From positions 49,122,594 through 49,186,593 of the forward strand of contig NC_059358.1 of NCBI RefSeq assembly GCF_019703515.2: a DNA stretch of 64,000 nucleotides, written 5' to 3'. Positions 31,980-43,127 of the stretch are shown in pieces. A program made the translations under genes and the position numbers. The notes beneath the pieces were generated by a model, which saw only the letters and a program-made list of their open reading frames with translations, was not told the DNA's origin and did no database searches. Origin of the DNA: Myxocyprinus asiaticus. Its lineage: Eukaryota > Chordata > Actinopteri > Cypriniformes > Catostomidae. Position 1 is the first letter of the stretch. Every line of letters starts with the position of its first letter.

Positions 31980-33411
31980 TCGATCAGCCATAATATTAAA
32001 ACCACCTGCCTAATATTGTGTAAGTCTCTCTCGTGCCGCCAAAACAGTGCCAACCCGCATCTCAGAATAGCATTCTGAGATGTTATTCTTCTCACCACAA
32101 TTGTACAGAAACAGAACAGTTATCTGAGTTACCGTAGACTTTGTCAGTTCCAACCAGTCTGGCCATTCTCTGTTGACCTCTCTCATCAACAAGGCATTTC
32201 CATCCACAGAACTACCCATCACTGGATGTTGTTTGTTTTTGGCACCATTCTGAGTAAATTTTAGAGATGTTGTGTGTGAAAATCCCAGGAGATCAGCAGT
32301 TACAGAAATCCTCAAACCAGCCCGTCAGGCACCAACAGTCATCCATGCGATTATCTAATCAGCCAGTCGTGTGGCAGCAGTGCAGTGCATAAAATCATGC
32401 AGATATGGGACAGGAGCTTCAGTTAATGTTCACATCAACCATCAGAATGGGGAAAACATTTTATCTCAGTGATTTGGACCATGGCATGATTGTTAGTGCC
32501 AGATGGGCTGGTTTGAGGATTTCTGTAACTGCTGATCTTTTGGGATTTTCACATACAACAGTCCCTAGAATTTACTCCAAATGGTGCCAAAAATAAAAAC
32601 ATCCAGTGAGCGGTAGTGATGGGAAGATTGGATAATTTTACGACTTTGATCTTTGAGCCTCGTTCAGCAAAATGAACATATCTTTATTCAAGTCATTTTG
32701 TTCATTTGAGCAGAATTAAATTAAAATGTTAAATTTTCAATAGCCAAATCCCCTCCCAACACAACTACTTAAGCAAACCTTGATTATAGTCCCAATAAGG
32801 AAAAAATTATAATGCAACCAAGGACAAATTATGAGAAACAGAAAGATTAGTTCACCTCTGGAATCTTCTTGTCTGAGTCATTCATTCTTTTGTCACGTGA
32901 CAGCCGTATACGGTATGCATTGCTCACACAGAAAACAGAAATTATTAGTTCACCTCTCGAGTCTTCTTCTTCTTGACTCAGACCAAAAGAGTTGAAAGAT
33001 GAACTAATAATTTCTGTTTCCTGTGCAGCGCCAATGCAGTTTTCATGTAAAAAACAAACGGAGGTTGCGCAATGCGCATGCGCGGCCAACACAAAATGAA
33101 CGAATCACTCTCTGAGACTACTTGTTCTTCTGAGTCACATAAAAGATTTGTTGAAAATAAACAAATCATTCATGAACGACCCATTACTAGTGAGCAGCAG
33201 TTCTGTGGATGGAAATGCGCTGTTGATGAGAGAGGTCAGCAGAGAATGGCAGACTGGTTAGAACTGTAATAGTCTACAGTAACTTTCTGTACAATTGTGG
33301 TGAGAAGAATATCAGCCAGAATGCTATTCTGAGATGTGGGTTGGCGCTGTTGTGGTGGCACGAGGGGGATCTACACAACATTAGGTAGGTGGTTTTAATG
33401 TTGCTGATTGG
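31980..33411. mobile_element. Palindromic Tc1/mariner-type element with a nested hAT MITE
   Basis: The left end ATCAGCCATAATATTAAAAC is matched at the right end by GTTTTAATGTTGCTGATTG. Inversion extends through most of the element: CATCTCAGAATAGCATTCTG at 32059 against CAGAATGCTATTCTGAGATG near 33319, and CTGTTGACCTCTCTCATCAA against its inverse near 33220. Each arm is about 300-400 bp and non-coding. The right arm is split at 32614-33189. Confidence 0.75.
32614..33189. mobile_element. hAT-type MITE inside the palindrome
   Basis: The ends TAGTGATGGG and, inverted, TAGTAATGGG are flanked by GTGAGCGG (32606-32613) and GTGAGCAG (33190-33197), an 8-bp duplication with one change. Internal sequence has partial inverted repeats (ATTAGTTCACCTCT at 32847 and 32944; AACTAATAATTTCTGTTTC at 33002) and no transposase. 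Confidence 0.85.
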
Positions 33412-33544
33412 TACTGATTGATACTATGTATACTGTGTATGCATATTCTATATACATACATACATATATTATGCACATATTAATAATGTATTCATACTCT
33501 ATAGAGTTCTTGTAAACTTTCCTGAGGTAAACGTAATGTTAGGT

Positions 33545-34435
33545 TACAAGTGTTCACTACTCAAACACGCACCCCATCCCACCTTAGGTGGTGCTATAAT
33601 AAGCACGTTTACCTTTTGTTTGATATCTTCACAGCCATAAGGGCTAGAATATCATTTCTTTTTTCCTCTTGTTTCCTTGAGTCAAGACAAACAAATCATA
33701 AATCTCAGATTTTATTTCCATCTATAAAAATTTTCAGCCATTTAGAATTTTCTGAAAAACCTACTTTTGCAAATTCCTTCTAGGCTGTTTGTCTGATTTG
33801 CTGTAAATTTTGCACATAACATCTAGGGAAAAGTTTTCAGATTTTTTATTTATCTAATTGTTTCAAAGATATAAGTTAATTAATTTTTTGGGCATGGCCC
33901 TAATTTACTCAATCGCCTATATCTTCTGAATTCAAATTACAAACTTTACGAAACTTGGTATGCATTCATACCAAAACATTTTGAGTCCAATTTCACCCAT
34001 GGTATGCGCTACAACTAAACATTCCTTATAACTCTGCAACTGTTTGAATGAAGAAGTTGAAATTTATCATGCATCATCTTTGGGTCACGTGCTAATATAT
34101 ATCCTTTCAAAAATGATTCAACAAATAAAAAATGGCCACCAGAAGGCAATCAAATTCAGCAGCTAATAATTTGCGTTGCAAATGACAGATCATTGTGAAA
34201 TTTACGGTGCACTTACAGGTCACCAAAATAAGGCTGTATACCAAATTTGGTGAGATCCGGCTCAAGGTGGCACTAAAATTAGCTAATTCGCATTTTTGCT
34301 AATAACTTACTCTAGCAAGGGCTAGAAAAAAACATTGTTTCTTCTGAAACCATCAGTGCCCCCAAATCATTTGGTCATGTTCTGGCTATATGTGCTTGGA
34401 CCCGATGATTGCCACTTGCTATATTAATTATTCTT
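33545..34435 (+). repeat. Unclassified interspersed repeat, unit 1
   Basis: Unit markers in order: CACGCACCCCATCCCACCTTA then GCTATAATAAGCAC; AATTTTCTGAAAAACCTACT; TAGGCTGTTTGTC; AAACTTGGTATGCATTCATA; a CATCTTTGGGTCACGTGCTA block; CCAAATTTGGTGAG; and an end near ATATGTGCTTGGACCC. The same order recurs at 34440-37590 and, partly, at 37590-38100. It has no ORF and no obvious terminal inverted repeat. Confidence 0.6.
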
Positions 34436-34885
34436 ATCTTTCTGCCCTAAAAGCACACGGGCAGCAAAAACCATAAGCCGTAGAAACACCAAACTTAACA
34501 CTACTTAGACGCACACAGACACCCATCTGACCCTAAGTGGCGCAATAATAAGCACTTTTGCGTTTACACTCATTTCTCTGCAAAATTCTGTTTTACTCTG
34601 ATTCCTTCCATCAAGCTCTATAAAGCCATCTAAAAAAAATTCCACCATTTAGAATTTTTTTAAAAACCTACTTTTTCAAACTCCTCCCAGGCCATTTGTC
34701 CAATTCACACAGAACTTGGTTTGCATCATCTACAGAACCTCCTAACAAAAGTTATCAAAAGAATTTTGTAACATCAAATCAAGTTCTGAAGATATTAGCG
34801 ATAAAATTCCTTTGGCTAAACGCAATTTGATTCATTGATCAATATCAACTCAACACAAACTTCAAATGTAACCAAACCCGGTATA

Positions 34886-36479
34886 CAGTTGTGCTCAAAA
34901 GTTTGCATACTCTTGGAGAATTGGTAATATGTACCATTTTTAAAGAAAACATGAGTGAGCAGGCAAAACACATTTCTTTTATTTCTTATGGGATTCATAT
35001 TCAACTGTAGGTTATAACAGAAAGGCACAATCATAAAACAAAACATGGCAAAAGAAAAAATGAAATGACCCCTGTTCAAAAGTCTGCATACCCTTAGTTC
35101 TTAATACTGTGTATTGCCACCTTTAGCATCAATGACAGCGTGCAGTCTTTTGTAATAGTTGTCTATGAGGCCCCGAATTCTTGCAGGTGGTATAGCTGCC
35201 CATTCATCTTGGCAAAATGCCTCCAGGTCATGCAAAGTCTTTGGTCATCTTGCATGAACCACATGTTTGAGATCTCCCCAGAGTGGCTCGATGATATTAA
35301 GGTCAGGAGACTGTGATGGCCACTCCAGAACCTTCACCTTTTTCTGTTGTAACCACTGGAGGGTCAACTTGGCCTTGTGCTTAGGGTCATTGTCATGCTG
35401 GAAAGTCCAAGAGCGTCCCATGTGCAGCTTTCGTGCAGAAGAATACAAATTGTCTGTCAGTATTTTCTGATAACATGCTGCATTCATCTCGCCATCAATT
35501 TTCACAAGATTCCCATGCCTTTAGAGCTCACACACCCCCAAAACATCAGTGAGCCACCACCATGGGGGGGATGGTATTCTTTTCACTATAGGCCTTGTTG
35601 ACCCCTCTCCAAACATAGCGCTTATGGTTGTGACCATAAAGCTCTATTTTGGTCTCGTCACTCCAAATTACAGTGTGCCAAAAGCTGTGAGGCATGTCAA
35701 GGTGTTGTCGGGCATATTGTAACCTGGCTTTTTTGTGGCATTGGCGCAGTAAAGGCTTCTTTCTGGCAACTTGACCATGCAGCTCATTTTTGTTCAAGTA
35801 TCGTCATATTGTGCTCCTTGAAACAACCACACTGTCTTTTTCCAGAGCAGCCTGTATTGCTCCTGAGGTTACCTGTGGGTTTTTCTTTGTATCCCGAACA
35901 ATTCTTCTGGCAGTTGTGGCTGAAATCTTTCTTGGTCTACTTGACCTTGGCTTGGTATCAAGAGATCCCACTTCTTAAATAAGTGATTGAACAGTACTGA
36001 CTGGCATTTTCAAGGCTTTGGATATCTTTTTATATCCTTTTCCATCTTTATAAAGTTCCATTACCTTGTTACGCAGGTCTTTTGACAGTTCTTTTCTGCT
36101 CCCCATGACTCAGTATCTAGCCTGCTCAGTGCAGCCACGTGACTATTTATACACAGGCACTAATTGCAACTTAAAAAGCCACTGGTGTGGAAAATTAACC
36201 TTTAATTGCCATTTAAACCTGTGTGTGTCACCTTGTGTGTCTGTAACAAGGCCAAACATTCAAGGGTATGTAAACTTCTGATCAGGGCCATTTGGGTGAT
36301 TTCTGTTATCATTATGATTTAAAAAGGAGCCAAAAAACTATGTGATGATAAATGGCTTCATGTGATCACTATCCTTAAATAAAAGAAATAAATTTTTTTG
36401 CATGATCAGTTATATTTTCAAAATCAATTCCAAAATTTCAAGATTTCTACCAGGGTATGCAAACTTTTGAGCACAACTG
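34886..36479 (-). mobile_element. Tc1-like element, full length with TA duplications
   Basis: The terminal inverted repeats CAGTTGTGCTCAAAAGTTTG (left) and its inverse at 36460-36479 are flanked by TA (34884-34885 and 36480-36481). The length, about 1.59 kb, is normal for Tc1. One transposase pseudogene is inside on the minus strand. Confidence 0.9.
35101..36106 (-). pseudogene. Tc1-like transposase, nearly full length
   Basis: The minus frame begins at the ATG at 36106-36104 (MGSRKELSKDLRNKV) with a paired-type DNA-binding region (KKISKALKMPVSTVQSLI). The catalytic part has VIWSDETKIELYGHNHKRY (first Asp), [17 protein letters not shown] (second Asp) and [15 protein letters not shown] (Glu; usual DLNPIE altered to DLNIIE). 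It ends GNTQY with a TAA at 35103-35101. Defects: stops after TVQSLI and RSTI, a frameshift at the G-run in the GGGS region near 35570, another near 35510, and a stop after HVVHAR. It is otherwise close to the usual length of about 340 residues. Confidence 0.9.
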
Positions 36480-36644
36480 TATATAGTCAGCAGGACATTT
36501 TGAAGATGTATGCAAAGTTTCGTTCAATTCTGACCATAGGGGGCGCCACAACTAAAAGTTCAAAAAAAAAATATGCATCATCTTTGGTTCAAGTACTAAC
36601 ATATTCTTAAAAAAATCAATTTGACAAATCAACAAAAATGGCAG

Positions 36645-36876
36645 TGTGATGAGGAGGAGGGCGGGGCTGGGCCGTGAGGACACACGGCCAGTCCTGAATT
36701 GGGCTCATCAGCCGGGAGGGGGATAAAGGCGAGCCGGAGGCACCAGTTCGAGAGAGAGAGAGAAAAACGCACGTGGCCGTGCTGCATGTTTTATGTTGTT
36801 TTAAGTTAATTTATACATTTTACATTGACTGTTCAGCTGGTTCTCGCCTCCTCCTTGCCCGTCCTTATACTGTTAA
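36645..36876 (+). mobile_element. Solo LTR, 232 bp, GC-rich family
   Basis: It begins TGTGATGAGGAGGAGGGCGG, ends TATACTGTTAA, and is flanked by GGCAG (36640-36644; 36877-36881). It has GGGGATAAAGGCGAGCCGG and GGTTCTCGCCTCCTCCTTG, shared with the LTRs of the small element at 45303-46445, and the same 232-bp length as the LTR at 45303. The terminal CA is mutated. Confidence 0.8.
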
Positions 36877-37045
36877 GGCAGCCAGCAGCCAATCAAATTT
36901 CAGCACCTACTAGCTCGTAATGAGAGTGACCAATGGTCATGAAACTTATTATTCACAAGCAGGAAGTCTACGTGAAGCGGTATGTAAAATGTTGTGAGAA
37001 TTGGCCACAAGGTGATGCTATAATTAGCTAATTCATTTTTTTAAC

Positions 37046-37497
37046 CGGGGGGGCCTGGGTAGCTCAGCGAGTATTGACGCTGACTACCACCCCTAGAGTC
37101 GTGAGTTAGAATCCAGGGCATGCTGAGCCACTCCAGCCAAGTCTCCTAAGCAACCAAATTGGCCCGGTTGCTAGGGAGGGTAGAGTCACATTGGGTAATC
37201 TCCTTGTGGTCACAATTAGTGGTTCTCGCTCTCAATGGGGCGCGTAGTAAGTTGTGCGTGGATCGCGGAGAGTAGCGTGAGCCTCCACATGCTGTGAGTC
37301 TCCGCGGTGTCATGCACACTGAGCCACGTGATAAGATGTGCGGATTGGCTGTCCCAGAAGTGGAGACAACTGAGACTTGTCCTCCGCCTCCCAGATTGAG
37401 GTAACTGCGCCACCACGAGGACCTACTAAGTAGTGGGAATTGGGCATTCCAAATTGAGGAGAAAAAGGGGATAAAATTAAAAAAAATAAAATAAATA
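37046..37497 (+). mobile_element. tRNA-headed SINE, second complete copy
   Basis: It begins in a G-run followed by CCTGGGTAGCTCAGCGAG (A-box region). A diverged B-box GTGAGTTAGAATCC, the body CCCGGTTGCTAGGGAGGGTA, GTGAGCCTCCACATGC and the tail TGGGCATTCCAAATTGAG ending in A-rich sequence follow. Same family as 27013-27433. Confidence 0.85.
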
Positions 37498-37590
37498 ACT
37501 CAGGAACTGTATAGGCTAGAATAATATTTTGTAGCTACTCTGAAACCACCAGTTCCCCCAAATAATATGGTCACATGAATTTCCATTTCC

Positions 37591-38100
37591 ACAAGAAATT
37601 TTTTCTAAAACTTTTACAACTTTATTTTACAATTTATTTGAAAAACCTACATTACCTATGCTAGGCCGTTTGCCCAATTCGCACAAAACTAGGTATACAT
37701 CATCTACAGACCCTCCTGTAAAAAAAGTTATCAAAAGAACTTTCATATGTCAAATCGTTCAGAAGATATAAGCTAATAAGTTTTTTGGGTGTGGCCTATT
37801 ATGACTAAATGGCCTATATCTTGTGAGTGCAGGATCCAAACTTAATAAAAACTTAATACACATGGTCAACAGACCATTTTGAGGTAACATGCAAAATTCC
37901 ATAAATTTGTTATGCTAAGGGGAGATATAACACAATAAAAACTTTTTGTGCTACTGTAAGTCAATTAGAGAAAGGGTTACCTAACCAACACCAAGACAAC
38001 TGTCGAATACATCCAGAGGATCTTTTCTGTCAAATTTGATTATTTTGGTTATCTTTCCATATGTGCTTGGACCCCAATAATTGCCACCTGAAGCTATACT
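37591..38100 (+). repeat. Unclassified interspersed repeat, unit 3
   Basis: It shares TTTGAAAAACCTACATTACC, GGCCGTTTGCCCAATTCGCA, GTATACATCATCTACAGACC, AAGATATAAGCTAATAAG and the terminal ATATGTGCTTGGACCCCAA with units 1 and 2. The first third of the unit is absent. Confidence 0.6.
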
Positions 38101-38339
38101 TTATTTGTGATTTTGCCAATACACTTTGTTCTAAAGCAGCTTTACGGAAAAGCAGCTGTAATGTCTGTAACATCTCAAAAACATTAAATAACCAACACTC
38201 TTGGAAACATAATAAACAATGTGATTAAATAATAACAAGCTTTAGAAAGTCAGATTTTTTTATTTTATTTCAAAACTTAGTCCTGCTGTCCATATATGAG
38301 GACATACATTTTTAGGAAAACTATTTGCTCTTCAATATA

Positions 38340-38558
38340 CAGTTGAAGTCAAAAGTTTACATACACTTAGGTTGAAGTCATTAAAACTAATTTTTTAACC
38401 ACTCCACAGATTTCATATTAGCAAACTATAGTTTTGGCAAGTCGTTTAGGACATCTATTTTGTGCCTAACTTCAAACTCAGTTTAAATGTCAGGAATTGT
38501 GAAAAACTGAGTTTAAATGTATTTGGCTATGGTGTATGTAAACGTCTGACTTCAACTG
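38340..38558. mobile_element. 219-bp MITE derived from a Sleeping Beauty-type element
   Basis: Termini CAGTTGAAGTC and GACTTCAACTG are flanked by TA on both sides (38338-38339; 38559-38560). The first 125 bp match the left end, and the last 90 bp match the right end, of the element at 61905-63475. Everything between, including the transposase, is deleted. Confidence 0.9.
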
Positions 38559-38664
38559 TATATATATACAGTATATATTTGCATGTTTATTAGGGGCTAC
38601 TAGTAACAAATATAAAAAGGGACACGGAAAATGCACACAGCAGCTGTGCTAGGGTCACAGGAGG

Positions 38665-40046
38665 GTATATGTTAACATTAGTTCATGCAATATGAACTAA
38701 CAAAGTAAAATTTTTTTATATCCATTAAAGCTAAACTGTAAGTTTTTATTTGTTAAAAATTTTTAAATTTAATTAATGAGCAAGTACACCAACAATCTGT
38801 CTTCCAAGCCATGTTTTTGCCCTACCCCAATTCACTATGGTAAGCCTTCAATAATTTTTTATATTTTAGAGCTGTTGGGACAGATTTGGCGGGAAATTGC
38901 ATACTTCCGTTATTTGTCCGTGTATGTTTACATCATGTCTGTAAATAAAGAAAAGAATGTCCGGAGCTACTACAGCATGGTGAAAGGTATGGTAGTAGTT
39001 TGAAGCTGAAAGCTTGTAGCCACAACAAATGAGAGACATTGACCATGGATCATTAAAAAAGGCAACCCTTTTTTTACCCTTTTGAAAACGGGGAATCACC
39101 CATTTTCAAAATAAAATCTCAAACCAAGAAGAGTCTGCAAGCAAAAAGAGAATGCGACAGAGCCCATAATAAAACATGAAACAACATTGGATTGGCTTTT
39201 CAGAGGTGGCGATAACTCCAAGATCTGAAAGGATTTAAAACCACCCCAGAGATGGAGTTTTTCTTGCTCGACAGGTAAGATAATTTATTGGTACGATAAT
39301 TAGCCAAGTAGCAGCACGGTAGTTCATTAGATAGCGATAGCCACTCTAATGGGGCATTTTATTATGGATTATTGCACTGCAGTGCATTCAATTTAATTTT
39401 CGAGGAAGGAAGGACACTGGAAAAATGTTTACTTTATGCTGGTTACAGTGCCAATCTCTAAACCATTTACTACCTTGGTCTATTTGCCTGTCAGCTAATT
39501 TATAACAGTTTCCACCATTTGAGCTGATCTAATATGACTAGCAATCTTTATGTCTATGTCATTGTTGCCTAACTTTTGTAATGCTATTTATTTAAAAAGC
39601 AATTGTTTTCAATAAGTCAAAATAACAGCAGAAGAAATGCCATTACCTGCTCATAAGGCATATTTTTCAGATATCTGTCCTTTTGTTCCTTTAGTAATTA
39701 AAAAAAAAAAAATGTTGAGGGGAGGGGGCGAATTTTGATGTTGGTAGTAACATTCACTATGATAAGATGATCACCTGTAACATGGTTACACCAGTACTCC
39801 TCAAACCATCAGATTAATCTGCGCAGAAGAGCAGAGCGGAAGCCCAGCTCACGTAATTACCAAAACAGTGTTCCTCCGCAAGTAACTTGCAGTTTTATGC
39901 TTCAACCACTAGAGGGACAAAAGTTATAGTGTAGCTTTAACATTAACCAAGATTAATAAATGCTGTAAAAAATCATTGTTAGTTCATGATACCTACTGCA
40001 TTAACTAATGTTAACAAATATAACCTTATTGTAAAGTGTTACCATT
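38665..40046. mobile_element. Repeat with AACATTAGTT ends, split by an inner element
   Basis: The left part (TGTTAACATTAGTTCATGCA, ATGAACTAAC at 38670-38705) and the right part (TTGTTAGTTCATGATACC, CATTAACTAATGTTAAC at 39978-40017) are inverse to each other. The right end is AACCTTATTGTAAAGTGTTA, a terminus I associate with a common cyprinid DNA-transposon remnant. An inner element occupies 38725-39939. Confidence 0.5.
38725..39939. mobile_element. Inner non-autonomous element with TTAAAGCTA ends
   Basis: The left end TTAAAGCTAAACTGTAAGTT and the inverted right end TTAAAGCTACACTATAACTT are related inverse repeats. The 1.2 kb between them has no convincing coding sequence; the 75-codon plus frame at 38776-39003 and an overlapping minus frame carry no motif I know. 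A TTA-like target duplication would fit PIF/Harbinger but is not decisive. Confidence 0.5.
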
Positions 40047-40228
40047 CAATGTTTTAGATAGTAATCAAACTGATGTGAAAACAGCACGTTTTAAATATTA
40101 TAAAGCAAACAAATTAAGACATTATTCTCCAAACTGTAGGTGGCGCAAGTCTAGTAAGACCGCATAGCAGTGGTGTATTGGTGACTAAAGAGGTGGGCAT
40201 ACTGTGAATTTATCAAGAAAAATATTTG

Positions 40229-40457
40229 TGCATGGATGCCGCAGAGAATAGCGTGAAGCCTCCACACGTGCTAGGTCTCCGTGGTAATGCGCTCAACAAG
40301 CCACGTGTTAAGATGCATGGATTGACGGTCTCAGGTGCAGAGGCAACTAAGATTCATCCTCCGCCACACGGATTGAGTCACTATGCCACCATGAGGACTT
40401 CGAGTGCATTGGGATTGGGCATTCCAAATTTGGGAGAAAAGGGGAGGAAAAAAAATA
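40229..40457 (+). mobile_element. SINE, 5' truncated copy
   Basis: It contains only the second half of the SINE family: GCGTGAAGCCTCCACACGTG, GCGCTCAACAAGCCACGTG, CACCATGAGGACTT and TGGGCATTCCAAATTTGGG with an A-rich tail. The tRNA-like head is missing. Confidence 0.8.
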
Positions 40458-40511
40458 GCATTGGTGGAATAACATTCAGTATTTTCACAAAATTTACTGG
40501 CATAAGTTGAA

Positions 40512-40560
40512 TTTAAAGGAATAGTTCACCCAAAAATGAAAATTCTCTCATTATTCACTT
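40512..40560 (+). repeat. Fold-back repeat terminus
   Basis: TTTAAAGGAATAGTTCACCC, then AAAATGAAAATTCTCTCATT, matches the terminus of the fold-back element at 14739. The following sequence diverges, so this is a fragment or another derivative. Confidence 0.65.
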
Positions 40561-40840
40561 ACCCTGAACTAACTCTCGACATTCATTCCTCTGTTGTATA
40601 CAAAGCGCATGCTTTTTTTTAAAGTTAATTAAATCTTTATTATCGCTCTGTCACTGGTATGAGAATTATGTCACCTTTTTCAACTGTACTGAGTTTGCAG
40701 CTATGAGAATTATGAAACACAAATGTAATCTCTAACTCTGCCAGTCAGGTGTCATTTGTCAATTTAGTCTATTCTAATTCTATAGAGGGCCTTTTATCAT
40801 TAAATATTAAAAACACATTATTAAACACATACTACTACTA

Positions 40841-40873
<33 letters not shown>

Positions 40874-41534
40874 CATTAATTTAAGCAATATTTCCAACAT
40901 TATTATTTTTATTAATATTATATCTTCAGTTAACTCAGTGAAATCTTTCTTTAATGAAAGATCAGGGATATAATCTATTTTTGTTTGAATTCCATATCCA
41001 GGGTGTTGTCAAAACAATTTTAAATGTCTATTTTCTTTTAATAAAGTGTAGTTTTGTCCTCCAGATGTATTCTTGAATATAGTGTCATAGCCTGGCTTAG
41101 TTCTGAATGGCATCCCACTGATGCTTCCAGGCAGAGAGAAAATTGCTTTATTGCAACACATTGCTCAGAGTGACGATGCCACGGTCAAAGGGAACACTAT
41201 GCACATGACATACTCAGGACCTAGGCATTACAAAACTATGAATATAAAGTAATCATTCTGAGAATGTGCACAATTTGTTTTCTTCACAAGAACTGTCTCT
41301 CATACTTGTACATTTTAGTCAAATATGATGATTTGAAGAGTTTAGGAAAAAAATATATCTGTAAAGCAAAATGTTCTCAAACTCTGCCTATCAGGTGTCA
41401 TGACTTTCTTTCTTTCTTTCTAAAAGTGTAATTTTAACAAATATTCAAGAGATTTAAAATAAAATAGTGAATTTTCTTTACAATTATTCTAAGCAAACTC
41501 AATCTGTGTTTATACAATGAGGAAGAGAGATAAG

Positions 41535-41568
<34 letters not shown>

Positions 41569-42900
41569 TTACTTTTTTTTAACAGAAACATTCGCTTAAT
41601 AAAAATAAGCACTAAACAACCTCAAGTGTGCACTGAAGAGCAGAATGCATGTTTATTATGATTTCAAACAAAATGCTAATGTCATTAAACAAATGAGGTT
41701 TAGGCAAATTAGCTGGCAATCTGATATTAGTGGAGTCTATGATATAGGACTTCATGATACGAAACACTGGCTTGAAGAATCACTTTCAGGCTCTGAATTT
41801 CATCACGATCACTCTCCAGAGAATATTTGTAATTAGCATAATTTGCTGAATACTTCAGGTTAATTAGAATATTTAATTGAATAGCTTAGATGTCTATATT
41901 ATAATCAAATTAGCTGCGGCACATGGCTAGGCAGACTGCCGGGCTCCTCCATGCAGACGCATCATGGAAAACTTTCCCAGAACAATACTCTTCCATATTT
42001 AATGGTCCATTTGAACTGTGCCATCAACATTTGATTATTCTTCAATGAAGAAAAAAAAAACAAAAAGAAAAACAACTATAACAATGACAATAAGTGGGGA
42101 AGTGGCCATAAAGGACAGGGCTCAAATTCCCATATGGCGACTGAGAAGATTGACTTGTGCAGCATGATGCAGGATGAGGAGGAGATGAGACCCTTGAGAC
42201 ATTCCTTGCTTGCTGTCTTTTCAAACAGCATTAGAAAAAAAAAAAAAAAAAAATGAATTAAATGAACAAAACTTGGAACAACAGAGCAGTTTTAATGGCA
42301 GATCATTGCAATTTTTTATTTTATATTTTTCAGTGTTAATATGCTGATACAGATCTGCAGACATGCATGTGTGGAAGAGAAAGAAAGAGAGGAAATGCAG
42401 CTGAACACTCGTGGTTGCCAGAAGAAAACAAAGAAAACTAATAAATGAAAGGAAAAAAAAAAACACTTAAATATTACAGTTTACTCAACAGCACTAAACA
42501 GATGGCGTTTAAATGAAATGAAATTAAATATACATTATCCTGATGGCTTTGTACTAATTTCCACCTTTCTGCTATGTAATGAAGGAAATTAGGCAATTTA
42601 TGCGTATATATCTACCATTACATCTGCCTGTTCATATTCCTTTATTTTTAAGGTTTTTCTTTCTCTTTTTTTTTTCCTTCCAGAATCTAAAAACTGTAGA
42701 GAGCCATATGCTGAAGTGAAACAATCCTTGGGCCTTTTACTTGTTTTGTTTCTATACTCATTTCAGCTAATTAGGCCGGTAAAGTCCTATCACCAACCTC
42801 CACGTGGTGCTCGCTGGACAGGGTTTGGACCCCTGACTAATGGCGAAGGCTCCCCGATGTCAGGCGGCCACGCGACCCAGATTGACTTTTGGCTCCTTCG
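40561..42900. other. No gene seen; simple repeats
   Basis: The stretch is AT-rich with an (ATT)n tract at 40840-40873, CTTT units at 41405-41424, a (GA)n tract at 41540-41569 and poly-A or poly-T runs near 42050, 42236 and 42450. The 63-codon frame at 41645-41836 has no recognised motif. I see no terminal repeats or splice-bounded exons that I would defend. Confidence 0.4.
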
Positions 42901-42904
42901 GCGG

Positions 42905-43127
42905 TGAGACTTGGAGCTGGTAAGCAACGCCAAAGTAATTCCTTTGGACAATGTAGCTCCACAACACCAGATACTCGTGCTCGACATGCGCCTCCAAGTT
43001 CAGCTGCAGAGGAAGCAGCCAATGGCAGGGCAAGAACAGATTAAGTTGTGCAAACTGGCCGAACATCAAGCCAGCATGGTGGAAGCATGGTCGCCAGTGG
43101 CTGTGTGGGAATCGATCGCCATGCACG
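42905..43127 (+). pseudogene. RTE-type LINE endonuclease fragment
   Basis: The plus frame reads IPLDNVAPQHQILVLDMRLQ and later KLAEHQASMVEAW and WESIAMHV. This resembles the end of the endonuclease of RTE/BovB-group LINEs (a ...V.PQHRLVVLD... block followed by a KWWKL-like region). The fragment breaks at 43127, where a long LTR begins, and the same protein continues at 44961. Confidence 0.5.

Larger units (their letters stand above)
34440..37590 (+). repeat. Unclassified interspersed repeat, unit 2, carrying three insertions
   Basis: The unit opens with CACACGGGCAGCAAAAACCA and shares CTAAGTGGCGCAATAATAAG, AGAATTTTTTTAAAAACCTA and ATTCACACAGAACTTGG with the other units. It is interrupted by a Tc1 element (34886-36479), a solo LTR (36645-36876) and a SINE (37046-37497). 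Its remaining pieces join in order across each insertion. Confidence 0.6.

Noticed and set aside
41645..41836. 63-codon ORF as a small gene
   Set aside because: No recognisable motif or supporting context; length is within chance expectation for AT-rich DNA.
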